A stretch of 64,000 nucleotides of DNA from Thiothrix eikelboomii (GTDB lineage: Bacteria; Pseudomonadota; Gammaproteobacteria; Thiotrichales; Thiotrichaceae): positions 62,001 to 126,000 of the forward strand of contig NZ_FUYB01000008.1 of assembly GCF_900167255.1 (NCBI RefSeq). The letters run 5' to 3'. How positions within the stretch are numbered: the stretch's first letter is position 1; each line of letters begins with the position of its first letter. The translations under genes and the position numbers were made by a program. The notes under the pieces were generated by a model, which saw only the letters and a list, made by a program, of their open reading frames with translations, did no database searches and had not been told where the DNA came from. This document shows positions 27,262 to 35,101 of this stretch, piece after piece.

Positions 27262-28472
27262 AAGCTAATCCCCTCTAAGCGCGCTATCGTATTAATATCC
27301 TTATCACCGCGCCCGGATAGACACATAATAATGCTTTGTTCTTTAGACATTTTAGGTGCAAGCTCCAGCACATAAGCCATTGCATGACTACTTTCGAGGG
27401 CAGGAATAATCCCCTCTTTGCGTGTCAAGGTATGGAAACCCTCCATCGCTTGTGCATCCGTTACTGCCACATAATGAGCGCGCCCAATATCTTTCAACCA
27501 TGCATGCTCAGGCCCTACACCAGGGTAATCTAAACCCGCTGAAATGGAGTGGGTCTCAATAATTTGCCCATTATCATCCTCCATCAGATAGGTGCGATTG
27601 CCGTGTAGCACGCCCGACTTACCCGCTGTTAAGGGAGCTGCATGTTTACCGGTAGCAATGCCCGAGCCTGCCGCCTCCACACCATAAATAGCGACGGATT
27701 CATCCGCTAAAAAGGGGTGAAATAAACCTATGGCATTCGAGCCTCCGCCGACACAAGCCACCAAGGCATCGGGCAAGCGCCCATCTTGCTCTAGAATTTG
27801 CTGGCGGGCTTCGCGGCCAATCACGGCTTGGAAATCCCTGACCATAGCAGGATAAGGATGTGGCCCAGCAACCGTACCAATAATATAGAAGGTATCGTCA
27901 ACATTCGTTACCCAATCGCGCATAGCTTCATTCAGAGCATCTTTCAAAGTTTTCGAGCCAGAGTGCACTGGAACAACGGTAGCACCCAATAGCTTCATAC
28001 GAAAGACATTCGGGGCTTGGCGTTGTACATCCTCTGCTCCCATATAAACCACACATTCTAAACCTAAACGAGCTGCAATCGTGGCTGAAGCGACCCCGTG
28101 TTGGCCTGCGCCAGTCTCAGCAATAATTCGGGTTTTACCCATGTGTTTAGCGAGCAAAGCTTGGCCAATAGTATTATTGATCTTATGCGCGCCCGTATGA
28201 TTTAGGTCTTCACGCTTAAGAAAAATTTTAGCCCCGCCTAATTCACGGGTTAAACGCTCGGCCAAATACAAAGGACTAGGCCGACCGACATAGTGTTTTA
28301 AATCACGATCAAACTCCGCTTGAAAAGCAGGATCATTTTTTAAGCTATGATAGGCTTGCTCTAATTGATAAATCGGTTCCATCAGCGTTTCTGCGATGAA
28401 ACGCCCGCCGTAAGCGCCAAAATGCCCCGCTGCATCCGGCATGGCCTTCCAGTTAAATTCGCTGAAATTCAC
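27258..28472 (-). CDS. trpB: Tryptophan synthase beta subunit TrpB
   Basis: PLP enzyme condensing indole and serine to tryptophan. PLP lysine K97 in [10 protein letters not shown], phosphate loop [19 protein letters not shown] and the ending [12 protein letters not shown]. 404 aa. TrpF, which is normally directly upstream of trpB, lies 4.3 kb away beyond the block 28615-32764, so a promoter is expected in the 142 bases before trpB; I could not identify one with confidence. Confidence 0.97.
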   Translation of the reverse strand: MNFSEFNWKAMPDAAGHFGAYGGRFIAETLMEPIYQLEQAYHSLKNDPAFQAEFDRDLKHYVGRPSPLYLAERLTRELGGAKIFLKREDLNHTGAHKINNTIGQALLAKHMGKTRIIAETGAGQHGVASATIAARLGLECVVYMGAEDVQRQAPNVFRMKLLGATVVPVHSGSKTLKDALNEAMRDWVTNVDDTFYIIGTVAGPHPYPAMVRDFQAVIGREARQQILEQDGRLPDALVACVGGGSNAIGLFHPFLADESVAIYGVEAAGSGIATGKHAAPLTAGKSGVLHGNRTYLMEDDNGQIIETHSISAGLDYPGVGPEHAWLKDIGRAHYVAVTDAQAMEGFHTLTRKEGIIPALESSHAMAYVLELAPKMSKEQSIIMCLSGRGDKDINTIARLEGISL

Positions 28473-28614
28473 GAGCTGCTCCCAAGAGTCGGCAGAATAA
28501 ATAAAGGAGCTTAAGTTACCATAAGCAAACCTAGCTCGCTATCTTGCTCTATGACAAGTCGTTATCCTTTGAAGAACTCCGACCGATTGATGACTACAAC
28601 ATAACAGCGTAGTT

Positions 28615-29352
28615 CTACGCATCCGCCATCAAATTACGCTGAATAATGCCCAACATAGATTCTGGTTGTGGCGGCAAACTCTCTAATATCGCTGCCACAA
28701 ATTCATGCTTATCTGCCAGTAAGGCTGGATTAAAGCGCTTTTCAAATGCAATCGTAGAAGACGGCTTGCCCGATAGACCTGCCCCACAGACACTACCCGC
28801 CTGCGCACCGGGGAAAATTTCGACATGATCCGGCAAGGTTAGTAGCTTGTTGAACAGCGAATCGTGCAACAATCCACCCATATGTTCTTCTTCACCTCGC
28901 AAATCGGGTCGCCCCACACTCCCAACGAATAGGGTATGCCCCGTCAAGACAAACCAAGGATCAGCACTGCGACGCTGATCAGCCACGACTAAGCAAAGGC
29001 TGTCAGTAGTATGCCCCGGTGTATACAAGACTTGCGCAGTCACATTGCCAATGGTCAACACTTGCCCATCCTTAAGCGCAGTAAAGGCAAATTCCGGCGT
29101 AGTGCTTTCATGCAAACCGTATTCCCCACCACAGCGTTGCGCTAGTGCGTGCCCGCCCGATAAATGATCCGCATGGATATGCGTATCAATCACATAATCA
29201 ATTTTTACTGCCTGCTTGGCCGCCTGCTCCATGAACCAAACCACATCTTCAGCATGGACATCGACCGCAATAGCATGACCTTTGCCACCACAACCAAACA
29301 AATAAGCAAGCGAGGAAGGGTTCGATGGTGCAGCCCGTTGCAAGAACAACAT
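28615..29352 (-). CDS. Metallo-beta-lactamase-fold hydrolase, ETHE1-like
   Basis: 245 aa. The metal-binding motif THIHADH gives H58, H60, D62, H63; TPGHTTDSLCLV, GHTLFVGSVGRPDL (bridging Asp) and a C-terminal FNPAL region follow. This resembles persulfide dioxygenases of the ETHE1 class and related glyoxalase-II-like enzymes. The start at 29352 was chosen because AGGAGGAT precedes it; a longer frame adds 16 residues. It starts 11 bases after the ArsR-rhodanese gene, so oxidation of sulfane sulfur or persulfides is the likely role; the substrate is inference from the neighbours. Confidence 0.87.
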   Translation of the reverse strand: MLFLQRAAPSNPSSLAYLFGCGGKGHAIAVDVHAEDVVWFMEQAAKQAVKIDYVIDTHIHADHLSGGHALAQRCGGEYGLHESTTPEFAFTALKDGQVLTIGNVTAQVLYTPGHTTDSLCLVVADQRRSADPWFVLTGHTLFVGSVGRPDLRGEEEHMGGLLHDSLFNKLLTLPDHVEIFPGAQAGSVCGAGLSGKPSSTIAFEKRFNPALLADKHEFVAAILESLPPQPESMLGIIQRNLMADA

Positions 29353-29363
29353 GGGTAATCCTC

Positions 29364-30026
29364 CTAAACAGTTTGAACAGGTAATCCAGCGGCTTTCCAT
29401 TCGGGCAAGCCATCGACAAGGCGGATGGCGTTAATGCCATGCTCGCGCAAGGCTTGCACCATCTGGTAGGAATACACGCAATACGGCCCACGGCAATACG
29501 CGACAATGGTTTTGCTATCATCAAGTTCGTGCAGGCGTTCGGCGACTTCTTCTGGCAGCAGGTGAATCGCGCCGGGGATGTGTCCGGCGGCGTACTCGGC
29601 TTGTGGGCGCACATCCAGTACGGTGACTTCATCGCGTTGAATGCGGGTCAGCAATTCTTCCGCGCTAATCGCTTCCATCGCCTGTTTGTCGGTCAGGTAG
29701 GTGTGGGCAAGCCGTTCCACTTCCGCCAGATGCAATTCCGCCGTGCGCCGCAAACTGGCAATCAGTTGTACTACGTCATTCCCCGCGAGGCGGTAGACGC
29801 GGCGTTTGCCATCCGTGCGTACACTCACCAATGCGGCTTGCTTGAGGGTTTGCAAATGCCGCGAGGTATTTGCCACTGTCAGGCTGGCAAGCTGGCTAAG
29901 CTCTTCCACACTGCGCTCGGTTTGCGCAAGGTAGTCGAGAATTTCCAAGCGTTGCGGGGAGGCAAGTGCTTGTGCAATCAGGGCAAATTGACCATTCAAT
30001 TGTTGCTTTGGGGTGGGGAGCGTCAT
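29364..30026 (-). CDS. ArsR-family regulator fused to a rhodanese domain
   Basis: 220 aa. Residues about 12-95 are an ArsR winged helix (ALASPQRLEILDYL, SVEELSQLASLTVANTSRHL, LVSVRTDGKRRVYRL); residues about 120-218 are a rhodanese domain (VLDVRPQAEYAAGHIPGAIHL) with active-site C178 and a second Cys, C183, in YCRGPYCVYS. No Cys is in the ArsR half, so metal sensing of the ArsR type is unlikely. A repressor whose rhodanese site reads persulfide is plausible. The base composition is visibly GC-richer than the flanking trp genes. Upstream lies a truncated DsrE-like gene, downstream the MBL hydrolase. Confidence 0.9.
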   Translation of the reverse strand: MTLPTPKQQLNGQFALIAQALASPQRLEILDYLAQTERSVEELSQLASLTVANTSRHLQTLKQAALVSVRTDGKRRVYRLAGNDVVQLIASLRRTAELHLAEVERLAHTYLTDKQAMEAISAEELLTRIQRDEVTVLDVRPQAEYAAGHIPGAIHLLPEEVAERLHELDDSKTIVAYCRGPYCVYSYQMVQALREHGINAIRLVDGLPEWKAAGLPVQTV

Positions 30027-30038
30027 GCTTGTTCCTTA

Positions 30039-30302
30039 CTAAAATGTCAGCACTTTATTGGCTGCCAGCGTCCATTGCGCTAGTTGCAGCATATTGCTGG
30101 CTTCCACGCCTTCGATCAAGGGAAGGGCTTTCAACCCGTGTGCGTCGAGACAAGTATCACGGGCTTTGACTTGCACACCTTTATGGATGACGGCTTTCAC
30201 CATGCGTTCTAGGTTGTAATCGCCTTGCGGGGTGGTCTGGTTCGGAATGGTGCAAGTCGCCGCATCTGCCATCAAAAAAACCCATACTTCCGTATTTTCA
30301 TG
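30039..30302 (-). pseudogene. DsrE/DsrF-like gene lacking its 5' end
   Basis: Homology to small DsrE-family sulfur-carrier-like proteins begins abruptly at HENTEVWVFLMADAAT (30302 downward) and runs to the C-terminus (GDYNLERMVKAVI, ARDTCLDAHGL with the conserved Cys, VEGVEASNM-like EGVEASNML, AANKVLTF). The N-terminal strand typical of the family (a KILxVLNDPPYGTER-like segment of about 28 residues) is missing; no frame upstream encodes it. An ATG at 30272 or TTG at 30275 could still give about 78 residues, 12 bases ahead of the ArsR-rhodanese gene. A truncated remnant is most likely, though a shortened product cannot be excluded. Confidence 0.7.
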
Positions 30303-30358
30303 GCTGGAATCCCTTAGTAAACCGGGACACTGGCGTACCCTTACGCATGATAGCCAGT

Positions 30359-30556
30359 TCAGGCTTCTACCCGTACACCCTTTTTTTGTAGATCAGCAAG
30401 GGTTTTTGCCATCTCATCCAATGCTTCCTCATCATCTAGTGGTCATTCATCAGGCTTTTGGGTGCTGATCAGGGTAACTGCCTTACCTCGAAAAGCTAAG
30501 ATCATGTCTGGTTTGACATTGTTTACTTTGGCACAGATGAAAGAGATACCTTGCAT
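30359..30556 (-). pseudogene. Small ORF of 65 codons interrupted by an in-frame TGA
   Basis: From ATG 30556 the frame reads MQGISFICAKVNN... to KPDE, meets TGA at 30443-30445, and continues in the same frame with PLDDEEALDEMAKTL to a TGA at 30359-30361. The acidic, helical second half continues the frame naturally, so a single nonsense mutation in a small gene of about 66 codons is the simplest reading. I do not recognise the family; it could be a small antitoxin-like protein. It fills most of the gap 30303-30631, the rest of which shows no gene. Confidence 0.45.
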
Positions 30557-30631
30557 TGTAAATACTAAAAGTTTTATATTCAATCAATCAATTGATCGTT
30601 TTTAAATTGGCTTTATGTCAGGAGGGTTGGT

Positions 30632-31534
30632 ATGGGTAAGATGTTACGTTTCACGCAGGGTATCGGTTTTCTATTAATGGTTGCTGGTACTTCCTTGCAA
30701 GCAGCAGAAGTTATGCTCAAGCAAGGAGATATTGAGCTACGAGCTGATCTGGAACTGGCTGAGGGTAAAAGCGTTGAAGAGGGTGTGGTATTGATGTTAC
30801 ATGGTACGTTAGCGCACAACCGGATGGAGATCATGCAAAATGTGGCTGAATTGCTCAAGGATAATGGCTACAACACCCTAAACATTAACCTGAGTTATGC
30901 ATTGGACCAGCGTCCGTCACAAATGCTGGATTGTTCTATCGAACACCAGCATAAACACGAAGATGCTGTTGCAGAACTCGAGGCGTGGATGCGCTGGTTG
31001 AAGGAGCAAGGTGCGAGCAAAGTTGCACTATTGGGGCATTCACGGGGCGGTAATCAGGTAGCATGGTTTGCGGCAGAAAAAGGCTCCACCTTGCTGGATA
31101 AAGTAGTGATGGTTGCTCCTGCGACTTGGGATAGCAATAAAGCTACCACAGATTATGAGGAACGTTATAAAAAGCCCTTGGCAACTGTGATGACTGAGGC
31201 ACAAAAACTGGTCGATGCAGGCAAGGGAAATACGGTAATGGAATTGCCGGGCTTTGTGTACTGTGAAAAAGCTAAAGCAACCGCCGATGCGGTCATATCG
31301 TATTATCGTGATGATAAACGCAAAAACACCCCTGACTTATTGTCACCAATTAAAAAGCCAATGCTCATTGTGATGGGGTCGGCTGATGCTGTCGTTGCAG
31401 ATCTACCAAGCAAACTGGAGGGTATTAAACAGGACAATTTGACTATCGAAACAGTAGAGGGCGCAGACCATTTCTTCCTTGACCTGTATGCGGACGAGTT
31501 GGTTGAAAAGACTACCCATTTTCTTGACTGGTAA
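30632..31534 (+). CDS. Secreted alpha/beta hydrolase
   Basis: 300 aa; signal peptide about 1-24 (LQA), oxyanion motif HGTLAHNR, nucleophile elbow GHSRGG with S137, acid D252 in MGSADAVV and His H280 in EGADHFF form a full catalytic triad. Ends DW. A strong AGGAGGG lies 5 bases before the ATG. Periplasmic location is inferred. The substrate is unknown; the fold covers esterases, lipases and peptidases. It is 6 bases ahead of the MFS gene and probably in operon with it. Confidence 0.87.
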   Translation: MGKMLRFTQGIGFLLMVAGTSLQAAEVMLKQGDIELRADLELAEGKSVEEGVVLMLHGTLAHNRMEIMQNVAELLKDNGYNTLNINLSYALDQRPSQMLDCSIEHQHKHEDAVAELEAWMRWLKEQGASKVALLGHSRGGNQVAWFAAEKGSTLLDKVVMVAPATWDSNKATTDYEERYKKPLATVMTEAQKLVDAGKGNTVMELPGFVYCEKAKATADAVISYYRDDKRKNTPDLLSPIKKPMLIVMGSADAVVADLPSKLEGIKQDNLTIETVEGADHFFLDLYADELVEKTTHFLDW

Positions 31535-31540
31535 CGCTCT

Positions 31541-32764
31541 GTGAATATAGCCACTGTCCAACATGGTATCCATGCCAACCTCGCGCAAATCTTGCTCCAG
31601 TTGTTACAAGTCTTTCTGGTAGGTTTAACCATCGGCATGACACGCACCGTCATTCCCGGTTTGGCGGAAACTGAATTCGGGCTGGGTGGGCAAGAATTCT
31701 TTTTATTGACTACGTTTGTAGTGGTCTTTGGTGCAGTCAAAGCCCTCATGAACCTCTTAGCAGGGCGATTTGCCGACCGTTACGGGCGTAAGCGGGTGTT
31801 GATTGCGGGATGGATAGCAGCATTACCGATTCCCTTGTTGCTATTATATGCACCCAACTGGAGTTGGGTGGTCACAGCAACTGCTTTGCTCGGCATCAAC
31901 CAAGGTTTGTGCTGGTCGATGACTTTAAACAGCAAACTCGATATGACTCATCTGAGTCAGAAAGGATTAGTCAATGGCCTGAATGAGTTTTCCGGCTATG
32001 CCGCTGTTGCCGTGGCAGGGGTGTTGACCGCGTGGTTAGTGGGCGTATACGGTGCGCGATGGGGCTTGTTTATGTTTGGCACCATGGTGATTATATTGGG
32101 CTTAGTACTCGCGGTGCTCATGGTGAAAGAAACACGACCTTGGGCGTTAGCACACAGTCAGGCAATAAAACCCACGCCTGCACCCTCATTAGGTCAAGCC
32201 TTTTTCTATGCCAGTTGGCAAAACCGCAATCTGTTCGCTCTGAACCAAGCCGGATTAGTTGAAAAATTCACCGATGCGCTGGTATGGATTATCTTACCGG
32301 TGTGGTTCTTAACGCAAAACCTAAGCTTAGTACAAGGCAGTTCCATCATCGGTATCTACGCGCTGGTGTGGGGAGTCAGTCAACTTGGCACGGGGGTAGC
32401 CTCGGATCGTTTCGGGCGCAAACCCTTGATTATTAGTGGCATGTGGCTGTGTGGGCTGGGTGTATTATTACTGGAGTTGAGCCACTCAGTCTGGTTGTGG
32501 ACCTTGGAAGCCGGCTTAATCGGCTTCGGGATGGCGCTGCTCTACCCTACGCTCGGTGCAGCCGTAGCGGATGCTAGTCCACCCGCACAACGCAGTACCT
32601 TGCTAGGCATTTATCGTTTCTGGCGTGACTTTGGATATGCAATTGGCGCACTCTGCATGGGCTTGCTGGCACAATGGTCACAAGGGCTGGAAATCACGTT
32701 CTGGCTGGTGGGGCTTGCCATGTTAGGCTCAGGAATTTGGGTTGCCCTACGCTACCAAGTTTGA
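31541..32764 (+). CDS. Major facilitator superfamily transporter
   Basis: 407 aa with about 12 membrane helices. The loop 2-3 motif A is GRFADRYGRKRVL and its repeat in the second half is GVASDRFGRKPLI. The start is a GTG at 31541 without a strong Shine-Dalgarno, 6 bases after the hydrolase gene, suggesting coupled translation. The substrate cannot be told; similar MFS proteins are annotated as drug or sugar-phosphate exporters. Converges with trpF. Confidence 0.88.
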   Translation: MNIATVQHGIHANLAQILLQLLQVFLVGLTIGMTRTVIPGLAETEFGLGGQEFFLLTTFVVVFGAVKALMNLLAGRFADRYGRKRVLIAGWIAALPIPLLLLYAPNWSWVVTATALLGINQGLCWSMTLNSKLDMTHLSQKGLVNGLNEFSGYAAVAVAGVLTAWLVGVYGARWGLFMFGTMVIILGLVLAVLMVKETRPWALAHSQAIKPTPAPSLGQAFFYASWQNRNLFALNQAGLVEKFTDALVWIILPVWFLTQNLSLVQGSSIIGIYALVWGVSQLGTGVASDRFGRKPLIISGMWLCGLGVLLLELSHSVWLWTLEAGLIGFGMALLYPTLGAAVADASPPAQRSTLLGIYRFWRDFGYAIGALCMGLLAQWSQGLEITFWLVGLAMLGSGIWVALRYQV

Positions 32765-32785
32765 ACAACCGCTATCTTAATAACG

Positions 32786-33424
32786 CTAAGCAGAATCAGC
32801 ATTCGCTTTCTTAATAAACGCCCATACTTTAGCTGCGTCTTTTATGCCCGGGCGAGCCTCAACGCCGCTACTGACATCGACGGCATAGACTCGACTGAGA
32901 CGAATCGCTTCTGCGAGATTATCTGGCGTCAACCCCCCTGCCAGAATAATTGGCTTAGGATAATCCTGTGGAACTTGAGTCCAATCAAAGATTTCTCCCG
33001 TGCCGCCTGCTGCCCCCGGTGCATGGCTATCCACTAAAAAGCCTTGGGCATCTAGATATTGATCGGCATAAGCAGCAAAGCCACCCCTAGCAGTCAGCCC
33101 CTTCATCCCCACTGCTTTGATATAAGGGCGCTGAAACTGAGCACAATAGGCGGGGGTTTCAGAGCCATGAAACTGTAAAAGTGTTAAGGGGACTGCTGCT
33201 AACACTTGTTCAACCCAACACGCTTCAGCATCAAGAAACAAACCCACCGTCGCCACAAAAGGTGGCACAGCGGTACAGATGGCAGCCGCCTGCTCAATAC
33301 TCACATAGCGCTTACTGTTAGGATAAAAAACTAAGCCTAAAGCATCTGCGCCAGCAGCTGACACCATTAAGGCATCAGCCACTGAAGTCAGGCCACATAC
33401 TTTTACTCGACAGCGACCTATCAC
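32786..33424 (-). CDS. trpF: Phosphoribosylanthranilate isomerase TrpF
   Basis: Amadori rearrangement in tryptophan synthesis. Catalytic pair C10 (KVCGLTS) and D132 (FLVDSHAPGAAGGTG); GLVFYPNSKRY, LLQFHGSE, LAGGLTPDN and AVDVSSGVEARPGIKD are family blocks. 212 aa. It is normally adjacent to trpB; here the 28.6-32.8 kb block intervenes. The chalcone-isomerase-like gene lies 3 bases upstream. Confidence 0.96.
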   Translation of the reverse strand: MIGRCRVKVCGLTSVADALMVSAAGADALGLVFYPNSKRYVSIEQAAAICTAVPPFVATVGLFLDAEACWVEQVLAAVPLTLLQFHGSETPAYCAQFQRPYIKAVGMKGLTARGGFAAYADQYLDAQGFLVDSHAPGAAGGTGEIFDWTQVPQDYPKPIILAGGLTPDNLAEAIRLSRVYAVDVSSGVEARPGIKDAAKVWAFIKKANADSA

Positions 33425-33427
33425 CGA

Positions 33428-33988
33428 TTAGCCTCCTAATAGAGCGCTTTTCAGATTAGCTTGCACGGGTTTAGCGCCAATCCAAATACCGAATAAGGCT
33501 TGTTTAAAGTCAGCCCCAGCGATGGTAGCGGCATTGCGACCATTTTTAATAATCACCGTGCTTTGGGGTTTATACACAAAATCATAGATATCACCTTCTT
33601 TAATGGGTTGTTTAAAAACCTGAATTAAATTTTCAATTTTCGGCTGTAAAGCAGCCAGATTAGCACCCGCTGATTTTTGGAAGCCTTCGCGGACCGCTTC
33701 TTCCATATTTTCACTGGTGATCATGCTAGAGGTGATTTCCATGCGTAAGGCCAAAGGTTGCTTCGCATCTAAGAGTGCATTCGCATCTTTGCTCGGTGCA
33801 GCCACATACAGACCCGCTGTGTATAAATTGAAAACTAATTTAGTACGTATTCCTTTACCATTTAGGGTGAGATTTTGACCGACAAAAGCTTGCTTAGCCG
33901 GAAAATTATCAGCGGCTTGGCTGGTCAAAGGTAGCAATAAAAACAGGGTGAATGCTGCGGTTAAAACACGGTGCATAACAATATTCAT
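33428..33988 (-). CDS. Chalcone-isomerase-like secreted protein
   Basis: 186 aa; signal peptide about 1-24 (SQA-ADN), then a chalcone-isomerase-like domain (LNGKGIRTKLVFNLYTAGLYV, LRMEITSSMIT, FKQALFGIWIG). Bacterial members are periplasmic with unknown activity; no flavonoid role is implied. The start at 33988 follows GAGGAGGAG; a longer frame adds 8 residues. Probably co-transcribed with trpF. Confidence 0.85.
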   Translation of the reverse strand: MNIVMHRVLTAAFTLFLLLPLTSQAADNFPAKQAFVGQNLTLNGKGIRTKLVFNLYTAGLYVAAPSKDANALLDAKQPLALRMEITSSMITSENMEEAVREGFQKSAGANLAALQPKIENLIQVFKQPIKEGDIYDFVYKPQSTVIIKNGRNAATIAGADFKQALFGIWIGAKPVQANLKSALLGG

Positions 33989-34085
33989 CGTTCTCCTCCT
34001 CATTGTAATCAAGACTATCTATACCACGTTGGAGAACAATTTGACTAGCCCACCTGCTAAAGGTTCAGCAGGCCAAGCTAACTTA

Positions 34086-34670
34086 CTAAGCGGGTAACCA
34101 ACTGCGGATACGTCCTAACCAAGGATTACTTTTAGTCGAATCCAGCTCTGCTGGCGTTGTAAATTTTAATTCCTGCTTAGTTTCAGTGAATTTCAACAAT
34201 TCTTTTTCAAGCGCAAAACGCTCGTCTTGCAGCCATTGAATTTTTTTAGCTAATTCAGCGGCCTGCACAGCCCGTTCTTCATTATCTAACTCAGTCTGAG
34301 CACGTAAATCTTGTAAACGCTCATGATAATTTTTTAACGCTTGCCCACCTTTTCTTAAATAGGCCAGTAAGCGCATTTCATATAAATGCAATTCATTATA
34401 AGCCTGTTGCAAATTGAAATCGGTTTCAGGCTTTAACGCAGCTAAGCGAAAGCGTAAATGGATTTTTTTGGCAACCACTTCTGTGAGTTGCAATTTGCTG
34501 TGCTGTAGGCCTGATTCAAAGCTTTCCAATTGAGCCGCAAGAACATACAGGGTGCGCGCTTGAACCAAACGCTCACTACCTGCTTGCATCTGGGCGCGTG
34601 CACCCATTTGCAGGTCTGTGAGGGCTTTAGAGACTTGAGGTAAAGGTAAATACCGAGTGATGGCGTTCAT
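34086..34670 (-). CDS. Hypothetical coiled-coil protein, 194 aa
   Basis: Mostly helical, charged protein (LxxAQLES, KNYHERLQDLRAQTELDNEERAVQAAELAKKIQWLQDE) with a C-terminal PWLGRIRSWLPA tail; no signal peptide or catalytic motif. The start at 34670 was chosen because GGAGAAATGCT precedes it; the open frame extends 36 codons further but that part looks non-coding. Function unknown. Confidence 0.75.
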   Translation of the reverse strand: MNAITRYLPLPQVSKALTDLQMGARAQMQAGSERLVQARTLYVLAAQLESFESGLQHSKLQLTEVVAKKIHLRFRLAALKPETDFNLQQAYNELHLYEMRLLAYLRKGGQALKNYHERLQDLRAQTELDNEERAVQAAELAKKIQWLQDERFALEKELLKFTETKQELKFTTPAELDSTKSNPWLGRIRSWLPA

Positions 34671-34832
34671 AGCATTTCTCCGAGTTATAATGCAGCTATG
34701 TTTTGTATATAACAACCATACCATTACTGCGTTTAAAAACTGATGTTTGTCAGACAATTGCTCTAAACATTGAGACAAGCGTTAGCTCAGTTTGTTCTCT
34801 ACCTAAATAGGGGATAGCCTTTTGATTTGGCA

Positions 34833-35040
34833 TAAAAAAGCCCCTGATGACAGGGGCTAAATATTAGGACAACTTTAGAGAAATATATCAAAACGGTGTT
34901 TGGGAGGTAGTCATCTATATTTCAGATAAGTTGTAACTTATTATCCAGATTTATCCCAGCAAGCCGAGTACATAAATCACCGGGGTTGTGTGATCTGTGC
35001 ACAGTTTGACCAAAAATCAACCAAATTAGAAAAATCGCCA
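34833..35040 (-). ncRNA. Candidate small RNA upstream of znuA
   Basis: The gap 34671-35101 (431 bases) holds no protein gene. On the minus strand it has a GATTTAT...ATAAATC inverted repeat, the palindrome ATAAGTTACAACTTAT (34926-34941) and then the terminator at 34839-34858, the layout of a structured sRNA. It lacks the conserved 6S, tmRNA, SRP and RNase P sequences. The 5' end is a guess. Alternatively the palindrome is an operator for znuA. Confidence 0.3.
34839..34858 (-). terminator. Intrinsic terminator for a minus-strand transcript
   Basis: Perfect 8-bp stem AGCCCCTG/CAGGGGCT with loop of 4, followed on the minus strand by six T. There is no minus-strand protein gene to the right that it could end (the next gene, at 35102, is on the plus strand), which points to a small RNA. 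Confidence 0.75.
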
Positions 35041-35101
35041 ACTGCCTCAGTTTGAGCTACTATCAAGCGCCCTAAATTATTGCATCCGCTGATTAGTTAG
35101 C

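Noticed and set aside
29439-30083. Plus-strand 214-aa frame opposite the ArsR-rhodanese gene
   Set aside because: The minus-strand gene has clear domains; this frame is long only because the GC-rich segment has few stops.
30443-30445. TGA as a selenocysteine codon
   Set aside because: No stem-loop fitting a bacterial SECIS follows directly, and the protein context (DE-x-PLDDEE) is not a redox site.
34926-34941. ATAAGTTGTAACTTAT palindrome as a Zur operator for znuA
   Set aside because: It does not match the GTTATANTATAAC-type gammaproteobacterial Zur box, and it lies about 160 bases upstream of the ATG; kept only as an unassigned palindrome.
34833-35040. 6S RNA, tmRNA or other known structural RNA opposite znuA
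   Set aside because: None of the conserved sequence blocks of these RNAs could be found; only a generic sRNA call remains possible.
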